Positions 16,245 to 23,638 of a stretch of DNA of 64,000 nt are shown in pieces. The position numbers and the translations under genes are program-made. The stretch covers positions 62,001 through 126,000 of the forward strand of contig JAFDWH010000026.1 of assembly GCA_018268595.1 (NCBI GenBank), read 5' to 3'. Below the pieces are notes generated by a model. The model ran no database searches and was not told where the DNA came from. It worked only from the letters and a program-made list of their open reading frames with translations. The DNA is from Actinomycetota bacterium (lineage in GTDB: Bacteria > Actinomycetota > Thermoleophilia > Solirubrobacterales > Solirubrobacteraceae). The stretch's first letter is position 1. Each line of letters starts with the position of its first letter.

Positions 16245-17822
16245 GTGCGACGGTTGAGTCAGCAGACGACCACGCTCGTCGTGGTCTCAGCGGGCTTGTT
16301 CATGCTGCTGCTCGACCTGACGGTCGTGTACGTCGCGTTGCCGAGCGTCAAGCGCTCGCTGCACGCGAGCCTCGCCGAGCTCCAGCTGGTGGTCGACGTC
16401 TATGCGATGGCGCTCGCCGCGACGCTGCTGGCATCCGGGGCGCTCGCTGACATCGTCGGTCGCCGCAAGGTCTTCTGCCTCGGACTGGCGCTCTTCTCGC
16501 TTGCATCGCTCGCCTGCGGGTTGGCTCAGAACCCCCCGGAGCTGATCGCCGGTCGTGCCGTCCAGGGCGTCGGCGGCGCGATGATCTTCGCAACGTCGTT
16601 CGCCATCGTCGGTGTGACGTTCGAGGGCCACGCACGTGCGAAGGCATTCGGCGTGATCGGTGCGGTCGCGGCGGTCGCCGGTGCGCTCGGACCGCTCGTC
16701 GGTGGGATGTTGACGGAAACGCTCGGGTGGCCGACGATCTTCGTCGCAAACCTCCCACTGGGTGTGGGCGCCCTCGCGCTCGCCCTTCGCGGCGTCCCCG
16801 AGACGCGGCGGCCGGACCCCCCGCCGGTCGACTGGGGCGGGACGGTTCTGCTGTGTGCGCTCCTTGCATTGCTGGTCCTCGCGCTCCTGCGTGGGAACGA
16901 CCTCGGCTGGAGCAGCGCGCCGATCCTCTCCTTGTTCGCAGGAGGTGTCGCGTGCTTGGTCGCATTCGTGCTGGTGGAGCGGCGGCGATCCGAGCCGCTG
17001 CTCGACCTGCGGCTGCTGCGGAGACCGACGTTCGTCGGGGTCTCGCTCGTGGCGTTCACGCAGGCCGCGTCGCTGTTCGCGCTGCTGCTGTACGTCTCGA
17101 TCTATCTCCAAGGCGTCCTCGGCTACTCGCCGCTGGAGAGCGGGCTCTGCTTGCTCCCGATCCCGCTTTCCGCGATGCCCCCGGGCCTCGCGGCAGCTTG
17201 GCTGGCCGCGCGAATCCCCGCACGTGCGCTGCTGACGGCTGGGCTGCTGCTGATCGCCGCCGGCGTTGCACTGTTGGCGCAGGTCGAAGCGACAGGCACC
17301 TGGATTCAGATGCTCCCCGCCTGCGTGCTTGCTGGCACCGGCCTCGGCCTCCTGAACCCGCCGCTCGCGGCAGCTGCTGTCGACGTGGTTCCGCGGGGCC
17401 GTGCCGGCGTCGGCTCGGGCATCAACGCCACCTTCCGCCAGGTGGGGATCGCGCTGGCGATCGCGGCGTACGGAGCGATCTTCGAGCATCGCGTCGTCTC
17501 CGACGTGACTGAACGTCTGCGCGGGACGTCGCTCCAGCTGTACGCCGGTCGCATCGCCGACGCGGTCGTCGCCGGCGGGAACGGCGAGACGCTGGCCGAT
17601 GCACCCGCGGGGCTGCGGCCACACATCCGCGATGTTGCGCTCCACGCGTTCCTCGGGGGTCTGCACGCGATCGTTCTCATCGCGGCCGTCGTGGCCGCCG
17701 TCAGCGCGGTGGCGACGGCTGCGCTCGTGCGCAAACGCGACCTCGGACCTGCCGGACCCCACCATGCACACGCGCGCGGCGAGCATGCGCCGGCCGGCGA
17801 GCCGGCCTACTCGGAGGCGTAG
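16245..17822 (+). CDS. Second DHA2-family MFS efflux pump, 14 TM segments
   Basis: 525 aa. Family motifs are LDLTVVYVALPSVKRSL in the first helix, SGALADIVGRRKVF in the loop, and AAVAGALGPLVGGML (motif C). The start is GTG 16245 after GGGGGAG; longer in-frame extensions run through the divergent lipoprotein gene and are not credible. It lies within 1 kb of the biosynthetic cluster on the same strand and is the natural candidate exporter or self-resistance gene for its product, in the way valanimycin clusters carry an MFS pump (inference). It shares the C-terminal GEPAYSEA with the pump at 4995-6464, so the two are probably paralogues. Confidence 0.85.
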   Translation: MRRLSQQTTTLVVVSAGLFMLLLDLTVVYVALPSVKRSLHASLAELQLVVDVYAMALAATLLASGALADIVGRRKVFCLGLALFSLASLACGLAQNPPELIAGRAVQGVGGAMIFATSFAIVGVTFEGHARAKAFGVIGAVAAVAGALGPLVGGMLTETLGWPTIFVANLPLGVGALALALRGVPETRRPDPPPVDWGGTVLLCALLALLVLALLRGNDLGWSSAPILSLFAGGVACLVAFVLVERRRSEPLLDLRLLRRPTFVGVSLVAFTQAASLFALLLYVSIYLQGVLGYSPLESGLCLLPIPLSAMPPGLAAAWLAARIPARALLTAGLLLIAAGVALLAQVEATGTWIQMLPACVLAGTGLGLLNPPLAAAAVDVVPRGRAGVGSGINATFRQVGIALAIAAYGAIFEHRVVSDVTERLRGTSLQLYAGRIADAVVAGGNGETLADAPAGLRPHIRDVALHAFLGGLHAIVLIAAVVAAVSAVATAALVRKRDLGPAGPHHAHARGEHAPAGEPAYSEA

Positions 17823-17858
17823 CGAGGAGATGCGCCGCCGCGTGCACGGCGCCGCCCC

Positions 17859-18944
17859 TCACACCTCTCCGCGCGGGCGCGGCCCGTGGCCGACGTACTT
17901 GGCCGTGGGCCGGATCAGCCGCCCCTCGCGCTTCTGCTCCAGGACGTGGGCCGACCAGCCGGCCGTGCGCGCGCACGTGAACATCGGCGTGAACAGCTCC
18001 GGCGGGACCTCGGCGTAGTCGAGCACGACGGCGGACCAGAACTCGACGTTGGTGGCCAGCACGCGGTCGGGCTTGCGCGCGTGCAGCTCGGCGAGCGCCG
18101 CCTGCTCGAGCGCTTCCGCCACCTCGACGCGCGCGGAGCCCAGCTCGCGCGCGGTGCGGCGCAGCACGCGGGCGCGCGGGTCCTCGGCGCGGTAGACGCG
18201 GTGGCCGAAGCCCATCAGGCGCTCGCCGCGGTCGAGCGCCTCCTTGACCCACCGCTCCGCGTCCCCGCTTGCCTCGACCTCGTCGAGCATCTTCAGCACG
18301 CGCGAGGGCGCGCCGCCGTGCAGCGGGCCGCTCAAGGCGCCGACGGCCGCGCTCAGCGCCGCCGCCACGTCGGCGCCGGTCGACGCCACCACGCGTGCGG
18401 TGAAGGTGGAGGCGTTCATGCCGTGCTCGGCGGCGGAGATCCAGTAGGCGTCGATCGCCTTCGCGTGGTCGGGGTCGACCTCGCCGCGCCAGCGCATCAG
18501 GAAACGCTCCGGGATCGACGTGGCCAGGTCGACCTCCGACTGCGGCACCGGCGGCCGGCCCGTCCCGCGCGCCGACTGCGCGACGAACGAGAGCGCCATC
18601 ACCGACGCGCGCGCGAGCTGGTCGCGCGCCTGCTCGTCGCTGATGTCGATCAGCTGGCCGAAGCCCCACTCGGGCGCGAGCATCGCCAATGCCGACTGCA
18701 CGTCGACGCGGGGGTCGCCGGAGCGGACCGTCAGCGCATGCGGCTCGGCCGGCGGCAGCCCGGGCAGGTACCTGCCGTCGACGAGCAGGCCCCAGACCTG
18801 CTCGAACGGGACCGTCCCGACCAGCTCCTCGATGTCGACGCCGCGGTAGCGCAGCGCGCCGCCGGCGCGGTCGGGCTCGGCGATCTCGGTCGCGAAGGCG
18901 ACGACGCCCTCGAGGCCGGACTGCACGTCGGTTGTGGCGCTCAT
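17859..18944 (-). CDS. Citrate synthase
   Basis: 361 aa, the length of the short bacterial type. Condenses acetyl-CoA with oxaloacetate. Catalytic features: histidine in EHGMNASTF (near 175), histidine in GPLHGGAPSRV, the motif MGFGHRVYRAEDPRA with substrate-binding arginines, and the aspartate in NVEFWSAVVLDY near 310. The related 2-methylcitrate synthases share these motifs, so propionyl-CoA use cannot be excluded. ATG 18944 overlaps the stop of the upstream CGNR regulator by four bases, coupling their translation, which is an unusual partner for a citrate synthase. It converges with the DHA2 pump (36-bp gap). Confidence 0.9.
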   Translation of the reverse strand: MSATTDVQSGLEGVVAFATEIAEPDRAGGALRYRGVDIEELVGTVPFEQVWGLLVDGRYLPGLPPAEPHALTVRSGDPRVDVQSALAMLAPEWGFGQLIDISDEQARDQLARASVMALSFVAQSARGTGRPPVPQSEVDLATSIPERFLMRWRGEVDPDHAKAIDAYWISAAEHGMNASTFTARVVASTGADVAAALSAAVGALSGPLHGGAPSRVLKMLDEVEASGDAERWVKEALDRGERLMGFGHRVYRAEDPRARVLRRTARELGSARVEVAEALEQAALAELHARKPDRVLATNVEFWSAVVLDYAEVPPELFTPMFTCARTAGWSAHVLEQKREGRLIRPTAKYVGHGPRPRGEV

Positions 18945-19627
18945 GTTCGAACCTCTGGAAGTGGGGATGGGACGCTGGTGCTCGCGCGGACGCGGTGCCG
19001 GCGCGCCTTGGCGGCGTTGCCACATGTGCGCATCGAGCACCAGCGACGCGTCGCGGGTCGCGAACGATCGTAGAAGCGGGCGCTGCAGCGCACGCCGGCG
19101 CAGATGCGCAGGCGCGCGCGCTCGGCCGGCTCGCCGAGCGCGCGGGCGGCGTCGAGCGCGACGACGCCGATCGCGGCGCGCAGCGGGTCCTCGCCTGCGC
19201 GCTCGGCGAGCTGCGGCGCACCGTCGGGACCGATCGCGAGGTGCGGGCGCGGCGCGGTCTCGTGCAGCCAGCCGTCGATCGCGGCGAGGGCGGCCGGCGG
19301 GATCGGAGCGCCTGCGACGGCGGCCGCGACCGCGGCGTCGATCGCCTCGCGCAGCGCGATCGCAGCGGCCAGCTCGCGCGCGCCGGCGCACACGTCCGGA
19401 GCCGTCAGCAGGCCGGCCGCGCGCAGCCACGTCACGAGGTCGCGCGGGGTGACGAGCGTCTCGACGTCGCGTCGCCAGCGCTCGCGCCGCGTGTTGACGA
19501 AGTCGAGCGCGGGGCGCCCGCCGAGCCAGTACCAGTGCGGCGCCCCGCTCGCGAGCGGCAGCGCCAGCGCGTCGGGAAGGTCGTGCGGCGGCTGCGCCGC
19601 GCCGGGCGGGTCATAACCTGCATGCAT
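18941..19627 (-). CDS. ABATE-domain / CGNR zinc-finger regulator
   Basis: 228 aa. The N-terminal half has the ABATE opening (GGRPALDFVNTRRERW, near 36-51). The C-terminal zinc finger reads CAGVRCSARFYDRSRPATRRWCSMRTCGN in pieces: Cys at GVRC, then CSM and CGN. The canonical CGNR is here CGNA, so the arginine is lost. Family members are thought to be DNA-binding regulators. It lies upstream of and overlaps citrate synthase. An inverted repeat (TAACCTG-N14-CAGGTTA) overlaps the predicted start, suggesting autoregulation. The start may be further downstream, because the first 30 residues are poorly conserved in type. Confidence 0.75.
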   Translation of the reverse strand: MHAGYDPPGAAQPPHDLPDALALPLASGAPHWYWLGGRPALDFVNTRRERWRRDVETLVTPRDLVTWLRAAGLLTAPDVCAGARELAAAIALREAIDAAVAAAVAGAPIPPAALAAIDGWLHETAPRPHLAIGPDGAPQLAERAGEDPLRAAIGVVALDAARALGEPAERARLRICAGVRCSARFYDRSRPATRRWCSMRTCGNAAKARRHRVRASTSVPSPLPEVRT

Positions 19628-19641
19628 GGCTATACAGGTTA
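19614..19641. promoter_or_regulatory. Operator-like inverted repeat at the CGNR gene start
   Basis: TAACCTG (19614-19620) and CAGGTTA (19635-19641) are perfect complements with a 14-bp spacer, placing half-sites two helical turns apart. The site straddles the CGNR start codon at 19625-19627. The spacing suits a dimeric repressor, plausibly the CGNR protein itself. Confidence 0.45.
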
Positions 19642-19681
19642 CGGCATTCGTCGCCCGGCGCAGCAGCCGCCGCCCCGGCGG

Positions 19682-20131
19682 TCAGCTTGTGCGGCGCAGC
19701 GGCGGGTCGTAGTGCCACGCCATGCGCGTCAACGCGAGCGCGCCGACCATCAGCCCGAAGTCGCGCAGGGCGATGTCGTACCAGCCGGAGAACGTGAGCA
19801 GGTTGACGACGATCCCGGCCAGCCACGCCGCGACGAGCGGCGCGCCATAGCGCGGCTTGAGCGCGACGAGCAGGCCGGCGGCGATCTCGATCACGCCGAC
19901 CGCGTACATCGCCGACTGTGCGCTGCCCGGCACGATCCGGTCGATCCACGGTGCCAGGTACTGCGGCCAGTGCACCAGCACGTTGAAGAACTTGTCGAGG
20001 CCGAACGCGATCGGAGCGACGGCGAACCCGATACGCAGCATCAGGAACGCCTGATAGCCGGCGTCGGCGGTCGCGGGACGGGATGCGGCGGCGCCTGAGG
20101 CGCTGTGGCGGGGCAGGGCGGCGGACTCCAT
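19682..20131 (-). CDS. DoxX-family membrane protein
   Basis: 149 aa with four predicted membrane helices: FLMLRIGFAVAPIAFGLDKF, AMYAVGVIEIAAGLLVAL, APLVAAWLAGIVVNLL and FGLMVGALALTRMAW. FGLDKFFN is the DoxX-type loop after helix 1. Members are small integral proteins linked to thiol or redox stress in some bacteria, though the role is unsettled. I start at ATG 20131, with a GGAGAT site. It is divergent from the sigma-factor operon, and an inverted repeat lies between them. Regulation by that sigma factor is possible but unproven. Confidence 0.8.
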   Translation of the reverse strand: MESAALPRHSASGAAASRPATADAGYQAFLMLRIGFAVAPIAFGLDKFFNVLVHWPQYLAPWIDRIVPGSAQSAMYAVGVIEIAAGLLVALKPRYGAPLVAAWLAGIVVNLLTFSGWYDIALRDFGLMVGALALTRMAWHYDPPLRRTS

Positions 20132-20188
20132 CGGATCTCCGTTTCGTCGTCGGGACGTGTGACCGCTTCGCGTCGCCGCACCGCCACG

Positions 20189-20217
20189 TCTTACCGAGGC
20201 GGATGATGTGGGTAAGA
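20189..20217. promoter_or_regulatory. Inverted repeat between doxX and the sigma operon
   Basis: TCTTACC (20189-20195) and GGTAAGA (20211-20217) are perfect 7-bp complements with a 15-bp spacer. It sits in the divergent intergenic region, immediately before the small gene at 20219, where an operator controlling one or both directions would be expected. Confidence 0.4.
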
Positions 20218-20218
20218 G

Positions 20219-20476
20219 ATGCGCGCGAGCCGACGCCAACCCCACATGCGCCGCGAACACACCACCTTCAGGCCGGCCGCCCCGCCCGACGCGGTGCGCG
20301 CCTGGCGGCGCGAGCAGCTCGTCGCCGCCGGCGTCCGCCGCGAGCGCGCGCAGCAGCTCGCGGACGACGCCCGCTGGGACCTGCACGCGCTGCTTGAGCT
20401 GGTCGGGCGCGGCTGCCCGCCGGAGCTGGCGGAGCGGATCGTCGCGCCGCTCGACGCCGGACCGGGCGGATGCTGA
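20219..20476 (+). CDS. Small protein preceding the sigma factor
   Basis: 85 aa, charged and helical (DAVRAWRREQLVAAGVRRERAQQLADDARWDLHALLELVGRGCPPELAERI). The pattern, with a C-terminal GCPPELA.RI.APL, recalls small hypothetical proteins next to sigma factors in Thermoleophilia. The last seven bases overlap the sigma-factor start, suggesting coupled translation. The start is uncertain: ATG 20219 has a weak GGGTAAG site, and ATG 20246 is an alternative without one. Function unknown; a cofactor or anti-sigma-like role is only a guess from position. Confidence 0.6.
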   Translation: MRASRRQPHMRREHTTFRPAAPPDAVRAWRREQLVAAGVRRERAQQLADDARWDLHALLELVGRGCPPELAERIVAPLDAGPGGC

Positions 20477-21150
20477 GGGGCCGCGCCCTGCCCGCTGCGG
20501 CGCCCGTCTCCGCGGCCGGGGCGGCGGCCGCGGACGACGCCGCGACGTGGCTGGAGCCATTGCGCTCCGACGGCCCGGCGCGCGACCGCGCGATCGCCGA
20601 GCTGCACGCGCTGCTGCTGCGCGCGACGCGCTTCGCGGTGCGGCGCGCCGGCGCCGGGCGGCCGCACCTGCGCGAGGCGCTCGAGGACCTCGCGCAGCAG
20701 AGCGCCGACGACGCGCTCGTGGCGGTCCTCGCCAAGCTCGACGGCTTCCGCGGCGAGAGCCGCTTCACGACGTGGGCGTACAAGTTCGCGATCCTGGAGG
20801 CGTCGGTCGCCCTGCGCCGCCACGAGTGGCAGGGGCGCGAGATCCCGCTCGAGCACGACGGCTGGCGGACGCTCGGCGACCGCGCCGCGTCGCCGGGAGA
20901 GCGCGCCCACGCGCGCGAGCTGCTCGCCGCCGTGAGCGCGGCGATCGCGACCGAGCTGACCGGCCACCAGCGCCGCGTGCTGGTGGCGGTGACGCTCGAC
21001 GACGTGCCGATCGACGTGCTGGCGGAGCGGCTCGGCACGACGCGCGGAGCGCTCTACAAGACGCTGCACGACGCGCGCCGGCGCCTGCGCGCGCGGCTCG
21101 TGACGGACGGCTACGACCTCGACCTCGCCGACCGGGAGGAGCACCGATGA
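20470..21150 (+). CDS. ECF-like RNA polymerase sigma factor
   Basis: 226 aa. Region 2 is visible as ALEDLAQQSADDALVAVLAKLDGFRGESRFTTWAYKFAI in pieces, with FRGES.F.TW.YK.A typical of promoter melting. Region 4 is a helix-turn-helix (RVLVAVTLDDVPIDVLAERLGTTRGALYKTLHDARRRLR). The 40-residue alanine-rich N terminus is not typical and the true start may be later. The next gene is a zinc-finger anti-sigma-like protein overlapping by four bases, the classic sigma/anti-sigma arrangement. Target promoters are unknown. Confidence 0.85.
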   Translation: MLRGRALPAAAPVSAAGAAAADDAATWLEPLRSDGPARDRAIAELHALLLRATRFAVRRAGAGRPHLREALEDLAQQSADDALVAVLAKLDGFRGESRFTTWAYKFAILEASVALRRHEWQGREIPLEHDGWRTLGDRAASPGERAHARELLAAVSAAIATELTGHQRRVLVAVTLDDVPIDVLAERLGTTRGALYKTLHDARRRLRARLVTDGYDLDLADREEHR

Positions 21151-21380
21151 GCGCCCGCGAGGAGCGGCTGGCGCGCCGGCTGCTCGGCCCCGCCGGGCCG
21201 GAGGTGACGTGCGAACAGTGCTTCGACGAGCTCGACCGCTACGTCGAGCTGGAGCTGCAGGGCGCCGACGCGGAGGCGGCGGTGCCGGGCATGGCCGCGC
21301 ACCTCGACGGCTGCCCGGCCTGCGCCGAGGAGCACGCGCTGCTGCACGCGCTGCTCGCCCCGGCGACGGCCGATCGCTGA
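21147..21380 (+). CDS. Zinc-finger anti-sigma-type protein
   Basis: 77 aa with an anti-sigma zinc-binding layout: CEQCFDELDRYV followed by HLDGCPACAEEH (H-x3-C-x2-C). It has no membrane segment, so it would be a soluble redox- or metal-responsive inhibitor. ATG 21147 overlaps the sigma-factor stop (ATGA). By family and position it should bind the sigma factor encoded just upstream; that pairing is inference. Confidence 0.75.
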   Translation: MSAREERLARRLLGPAGPEVTCEQCFDELDRYVELELQGADAEAAVPGMAAHLDGCPACAEEHALLHALLAPATADR

Positions 21381-21401
21381 GCGCGCGGCGGGCGCTCGCG
21401 C

Positions 21402-21707
21402 TTACGTCGCGTCCTCGCCGTTCGCTGCGACGGCGCGCGCATGCAGCCGCGCGGCGATCAGCCGCACTGACGCGTCGCGCGTCGCGAGCCGGGGGCCGGG
21501 TCCCCGGTCCAGCTCGCGCAGACGCTGCTCGACGTGCTGCAGCTCGCGCCCGAACTCGGTGATGCCCTGACGCAGCGGCGCCGGCACCGAATCGCGGCCG
21601 CCGGCGAGTTGGCGCATCGCCTCCATCGTCTGACGGATTCGGAGCGCCCGGCGGCGCAGAGGCCGCGCGTCGCCCGTCGTCCCGTCCGTTCGTGTGTCCG
21701 CGCTCAT
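21402..21707 (-). CDS. Small helical protein of unknown function
   Basis: 101 aa, charged and likely coiled-coil (LRRRALRIRQTMEAMRQL, then ELQHVEQRLRELDRG). A GGGAG ribosome site precedes ATG 21707 by seven bases. It converges with the sigma/anti-sigma operon, separated by 21 bp. I do not recognise a family and see no metal-binding or membrane motif. The upstream 21708-21925 stretch contains no gene that I can support and presumably carries its promoter. Confidence 0.5.
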   Translation of the reverse strand: MSADTRTDGTTGDARPLRRRALRIRQTMEAMRQLAGGRDSVPAPLRQGITEFGRELQHVEQRLRELDRGPGPRLATRDASVRLIAARLHARAVAANGEDAT

Positions 21708-21925
21708 CGCGCTGCTCCCGCTCCCGTCGGCTGGTCAGTCGAGCGTTACCCGGTTCCGTGGGAGAGCCGTCGCGACCGGGGCGCCGTGCGTTGCAAAGCA
21801 ACGGCGGGCTGCCGGCCGGAGCCGGGATCGCGTGAGCGGCGCGGCCCGCCGGGCTTGCGTCAGTCGTCGAGCTTGGGCGGCTCGGGGAAGCCGGGCAAGC
21901 CGACGGGGCGCGGACGAGTCGCAGC

Positions 21926-22492
21926 TCAGCCGGTCGGGGTCCCGCCTGCGGCTGCGTCGGCGCGTCCGCAGATCGTGTTGTGGACCTCGGCGGTCAGCGC
22001 GCTGAGCTGCTCGGCGAGCGCGTGGATCTGCTCGGTCAGCTCGGTGTTGCGCTGGAGGAGATCGGTCTGGAACTGCCCGATCTCGTCGCGGTGTCGCGCC
22101 GCCGCCTCCTCGTTGGCCTTGTCGGTCCGCGTCTGCGCCTTCTGGGCGATGATCACGAGCGCGCCGGTGTAGAACGCGACGGCCGAGAAGACGAGGTTGA
22201 GCAGGATGAACGGAGCGGGGTCGAAGCCGCTCCCGTTCAGCAGGCCGTGCCACGAGTTGGACAGGAAGCGCACGACGTGGTTCGTGAACGCCCAGGCGAG
22301 GATGACCGTCGTGCTGACGAGGAGGAAGCCGACGGTGCCCATCCCGCTCGCGACGGCCTCCGCCACCCGCTCCATGAAGCTGCTGCCGCCGGCGTAGGGC
22401 GAGGGGCCGTGTCTGCTGTCCTGGTAGTGCTTGTGGTGGCGCAGCGGGTCCGCGCCTGCGGGCGGAGACACCGCACCGACGTCCGTCGCCAT
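21926..22492 (-). CDS. DUF1003 membrane protein
   Basis: 188 aa. Two membrane helices (TVGFLLVSTTVILAWAFTN and the helix after FDPAPFILLNLVFSAVAFY) are separated by the family-typical F-D-P-x-P-F-I-L-L-N-L. A cytoplasmic coiled coil follows (KANEEAAARHRDEIGQF, LQRNTELTEQIHALAEQL). DUF1003 proteins have no settled function; some are annotated as cyclic-nucleotide or ion-related without proof. The start ATG 22492 follows AGAGGAGCAGGAG. An in-frame extension upstream is arginine-rich and unconvincing. Confidence 0.8.
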   Translation of the reverse strand: MATDVGAVSPPAGADPLRHHKHYQDSRHGPSPYAGGSSFMERVAEAVASGMGTVGFLLVSTTVILAWAFTNHVVRFLSNSWHGLLNGSGFDPAPFILLNLVFSAVAFYTGALVIIAQKAQTRTDKANEEAAARHRDEIGQFQTDLLQRNTELTEQIHALAEQLSALTAEVHNTICGRADAAAGGTPTG

Positions 22493-22596
22493 CTCCTGCT
22501 CCTCTCGCCGTGATCGACCGAAAGGCGGAGTCTTCCAGGGGCGCAGGCGGCGGGGATCCGGCTCGGCACGGTCGTCGGGGCTGCGCCCGTGCTCGA

Positions 22597-23007
22597 TTAG
22601 GCGAACGGGTTCTCGACGACGACCTCGCTGAAGCGCTGGCCGGCATTGAGGTCCTCGGTGAGGATCGTTTGGCAGCGAGAGCGTTGGGCGGCGCACACGA
22701 TTGCGGCGTCGAAGATCGACAGTTGGGCCGTCGCCGCGAGTTGCAGCGCGTCGACGGCGAGCGCGCGATCGGTGTGCGTGACGGGAAAGTCAGCCACTGC
22801 GCGAACCGCGGCGCGAGCGTCGCTGCGGTCCATGCCGAGCTTGCGCGTGCACACCGCGTAAAGCTCGAACAGGATCTGCGTGCTGACGACGATCTCACGA
22901 CGATGCTCGTGGATGACGTCCTGCGCGAGGCGTTGCTTGGTCGTGTCGGCGCGGTCGAGCGCGTAGGCGAAGACGTTGGTGTCGACGAAGACGAGTGCGC
23001 TCGTCAT
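22597..23007 (-). CDS. PIN-domain ribonuclease toxin, VapC type
   Basis: 136 aa with the full PIN acidic quartet: Asp in VFVDTNVFAYALD (residues 7-9), Glu in ILFELYAV, Asp in SIFDAAIVCAA, and Asp in ILTEDLNAG. VapC toxins are Mg-dependent endoribonucleases that cut tRNA or rRNA. ATG 23007 overlaps the stop of the antitoxin gene by four bases. It belongs to the accessory island that begins here. Confidence 0.85.
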   Translation of the reverse strand: MTSALVFVDTNVFAYALDRADTTKQRLAQDVIHEHRREIVVSTQILFELYAVCTRKLGMDRSDARAAVRAVADFPVTHTDRALAVDALQLAATAQLSIFDAAIVCAAQRSRCQTILTEDLNAGQRFSEVVVENPFA

Positions 23008-23285
23008 CCCGGCTCGTTGTCCTCGTCGTGCATGCGTCGCTCGACCGGGAGCCGCTCGAGGTGGAGCTCCTCGCGGCTCCACGAGCGCCGCCCGCCGGTG
23101 CTGTGCCCGGCGCGCTCGCGCGCGAGCGCGAGGAAGCCGTCGGCGGCACGATCGCCGGCGGCTGGATCGGCGAAGCGGATCAGTTGCTCGCGCAGCACGG
23201 CGTTGACCGAGGTGCCCTGTTCCGCCGCTCGCACGCGCGCGCGCTGCAGAACGTCTTCGTCGACCGCGATGGTGAGATTGGCCAC
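23004..23285 (-). CDS. VapB-type antitoxin, ribbon-helix-helix
   Basis: 93 aa. The N terminus (ANLTIAVDEDVLQRARVRAAEQGTSVNAVLREQL, in pieces) is a ribbon-helix-helix DNA-binding domain. The C-terminal half, rich in Arg and Glu (RSWSREELHLERLPVERR), is the expected toxin-wrapping tail. The start is GTG 23285, lying inside a direct repeat that may be the autoregulatory site. It overlaps the PIN gene by four bases. Together they form a type II toxin-antitoxin pair. Confidence 0.8.
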   Translation of the reverse strand: MANLTIAVDEDVLQRARVRAAEQGTSVNAVLREQLIRFADPAAGDRAADGFLALARERAGHSTGGRRSWSREELHLERLPVERRMHDEDNEPG

Positions 23286-23311
23286 GGGATCAGTGTAACA
23301 CGGGATCAGTG
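23283..23311. promoter_or_regulatory. Tandem 13-bp direct repeat at the vapB start
   Basis: CACGGGATCAGTG occurs at 23283-23295 and again at 23299-23311, three bases apart (16-bp period). It covers the GTG start and the region just upstream, where a VapBC complex would bind. Direct rather than inverted half-sites suit cooperative ribbon-helix-helix dimers. Confidence 0.45.
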
Positions 23312-23384
23312 CTCTCCGCCCGGCCTCGGCTGTCTCAGGGAGACTCCCACCGGTCGTCACCGCTAGCGCAGTCCGAGCCTCCGC

Positions 23385-23590
23385 GCTGCCAAAGATGCTG
23401 CCCAAAACGACCCCAGGAACGACGAAAGCCCCTGCATGTGCAGGGCTTTCGTACAACGTCTGAGGCAGCGCGAGGCTACTTGATGAGTCGTCTACGGCTA
23501 TCGCATCCTGTGGGGTTCTGTAGCCACCCCGGGGCGATGCGATCCTGTGGGGTTCTGTCGCATCCTGCGGCTGCCAAGAATGCTGGCAAT
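23385..23590. repeat. Dispersed repeat, copy R1 (left of the DUF4143 gene)
   Basis: About 205 bp bounded at each end by GCTGCCAA-type sequence (23385-23405 and 23570-23590). It contains the hairpin GAAAGCC..GGCTTTC (23424-23450), a piece matching the glnA 3' end (near CTACTTGATGA), and two copies of the motif ATCCTGTGGGGTTCTGT (23505-23522 and 23541-23558). R2 at 25191-25421 is a direct-orientation relative. No protein is evident inside. Confidence 0.65.
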
Positions 23591-23597
23591 CTGGTCC

Positions 23598-23638
23598 GTC
23601 AGGCGGCGCTGTACCGACGTTCTCGCGGATAGGGCGGC
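23598..23638 (-). pseudogene. Remnant of an XRE antitoxin 3' end
   Basis: The sequence from GTCAGGCGGCGCTG to ACGTTCTCGCGGAT matches the last codons of the XRE gene at 31178-31615 (which encode IRENVTYSSAA), with a small deletion. Only about 35 bases remain, between repeat R1 and the DUF4143 gene. It suggests that a similar NTase/XRE pair once stood here, or that recombination occurred between the two sites. Confidence 0.4.
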
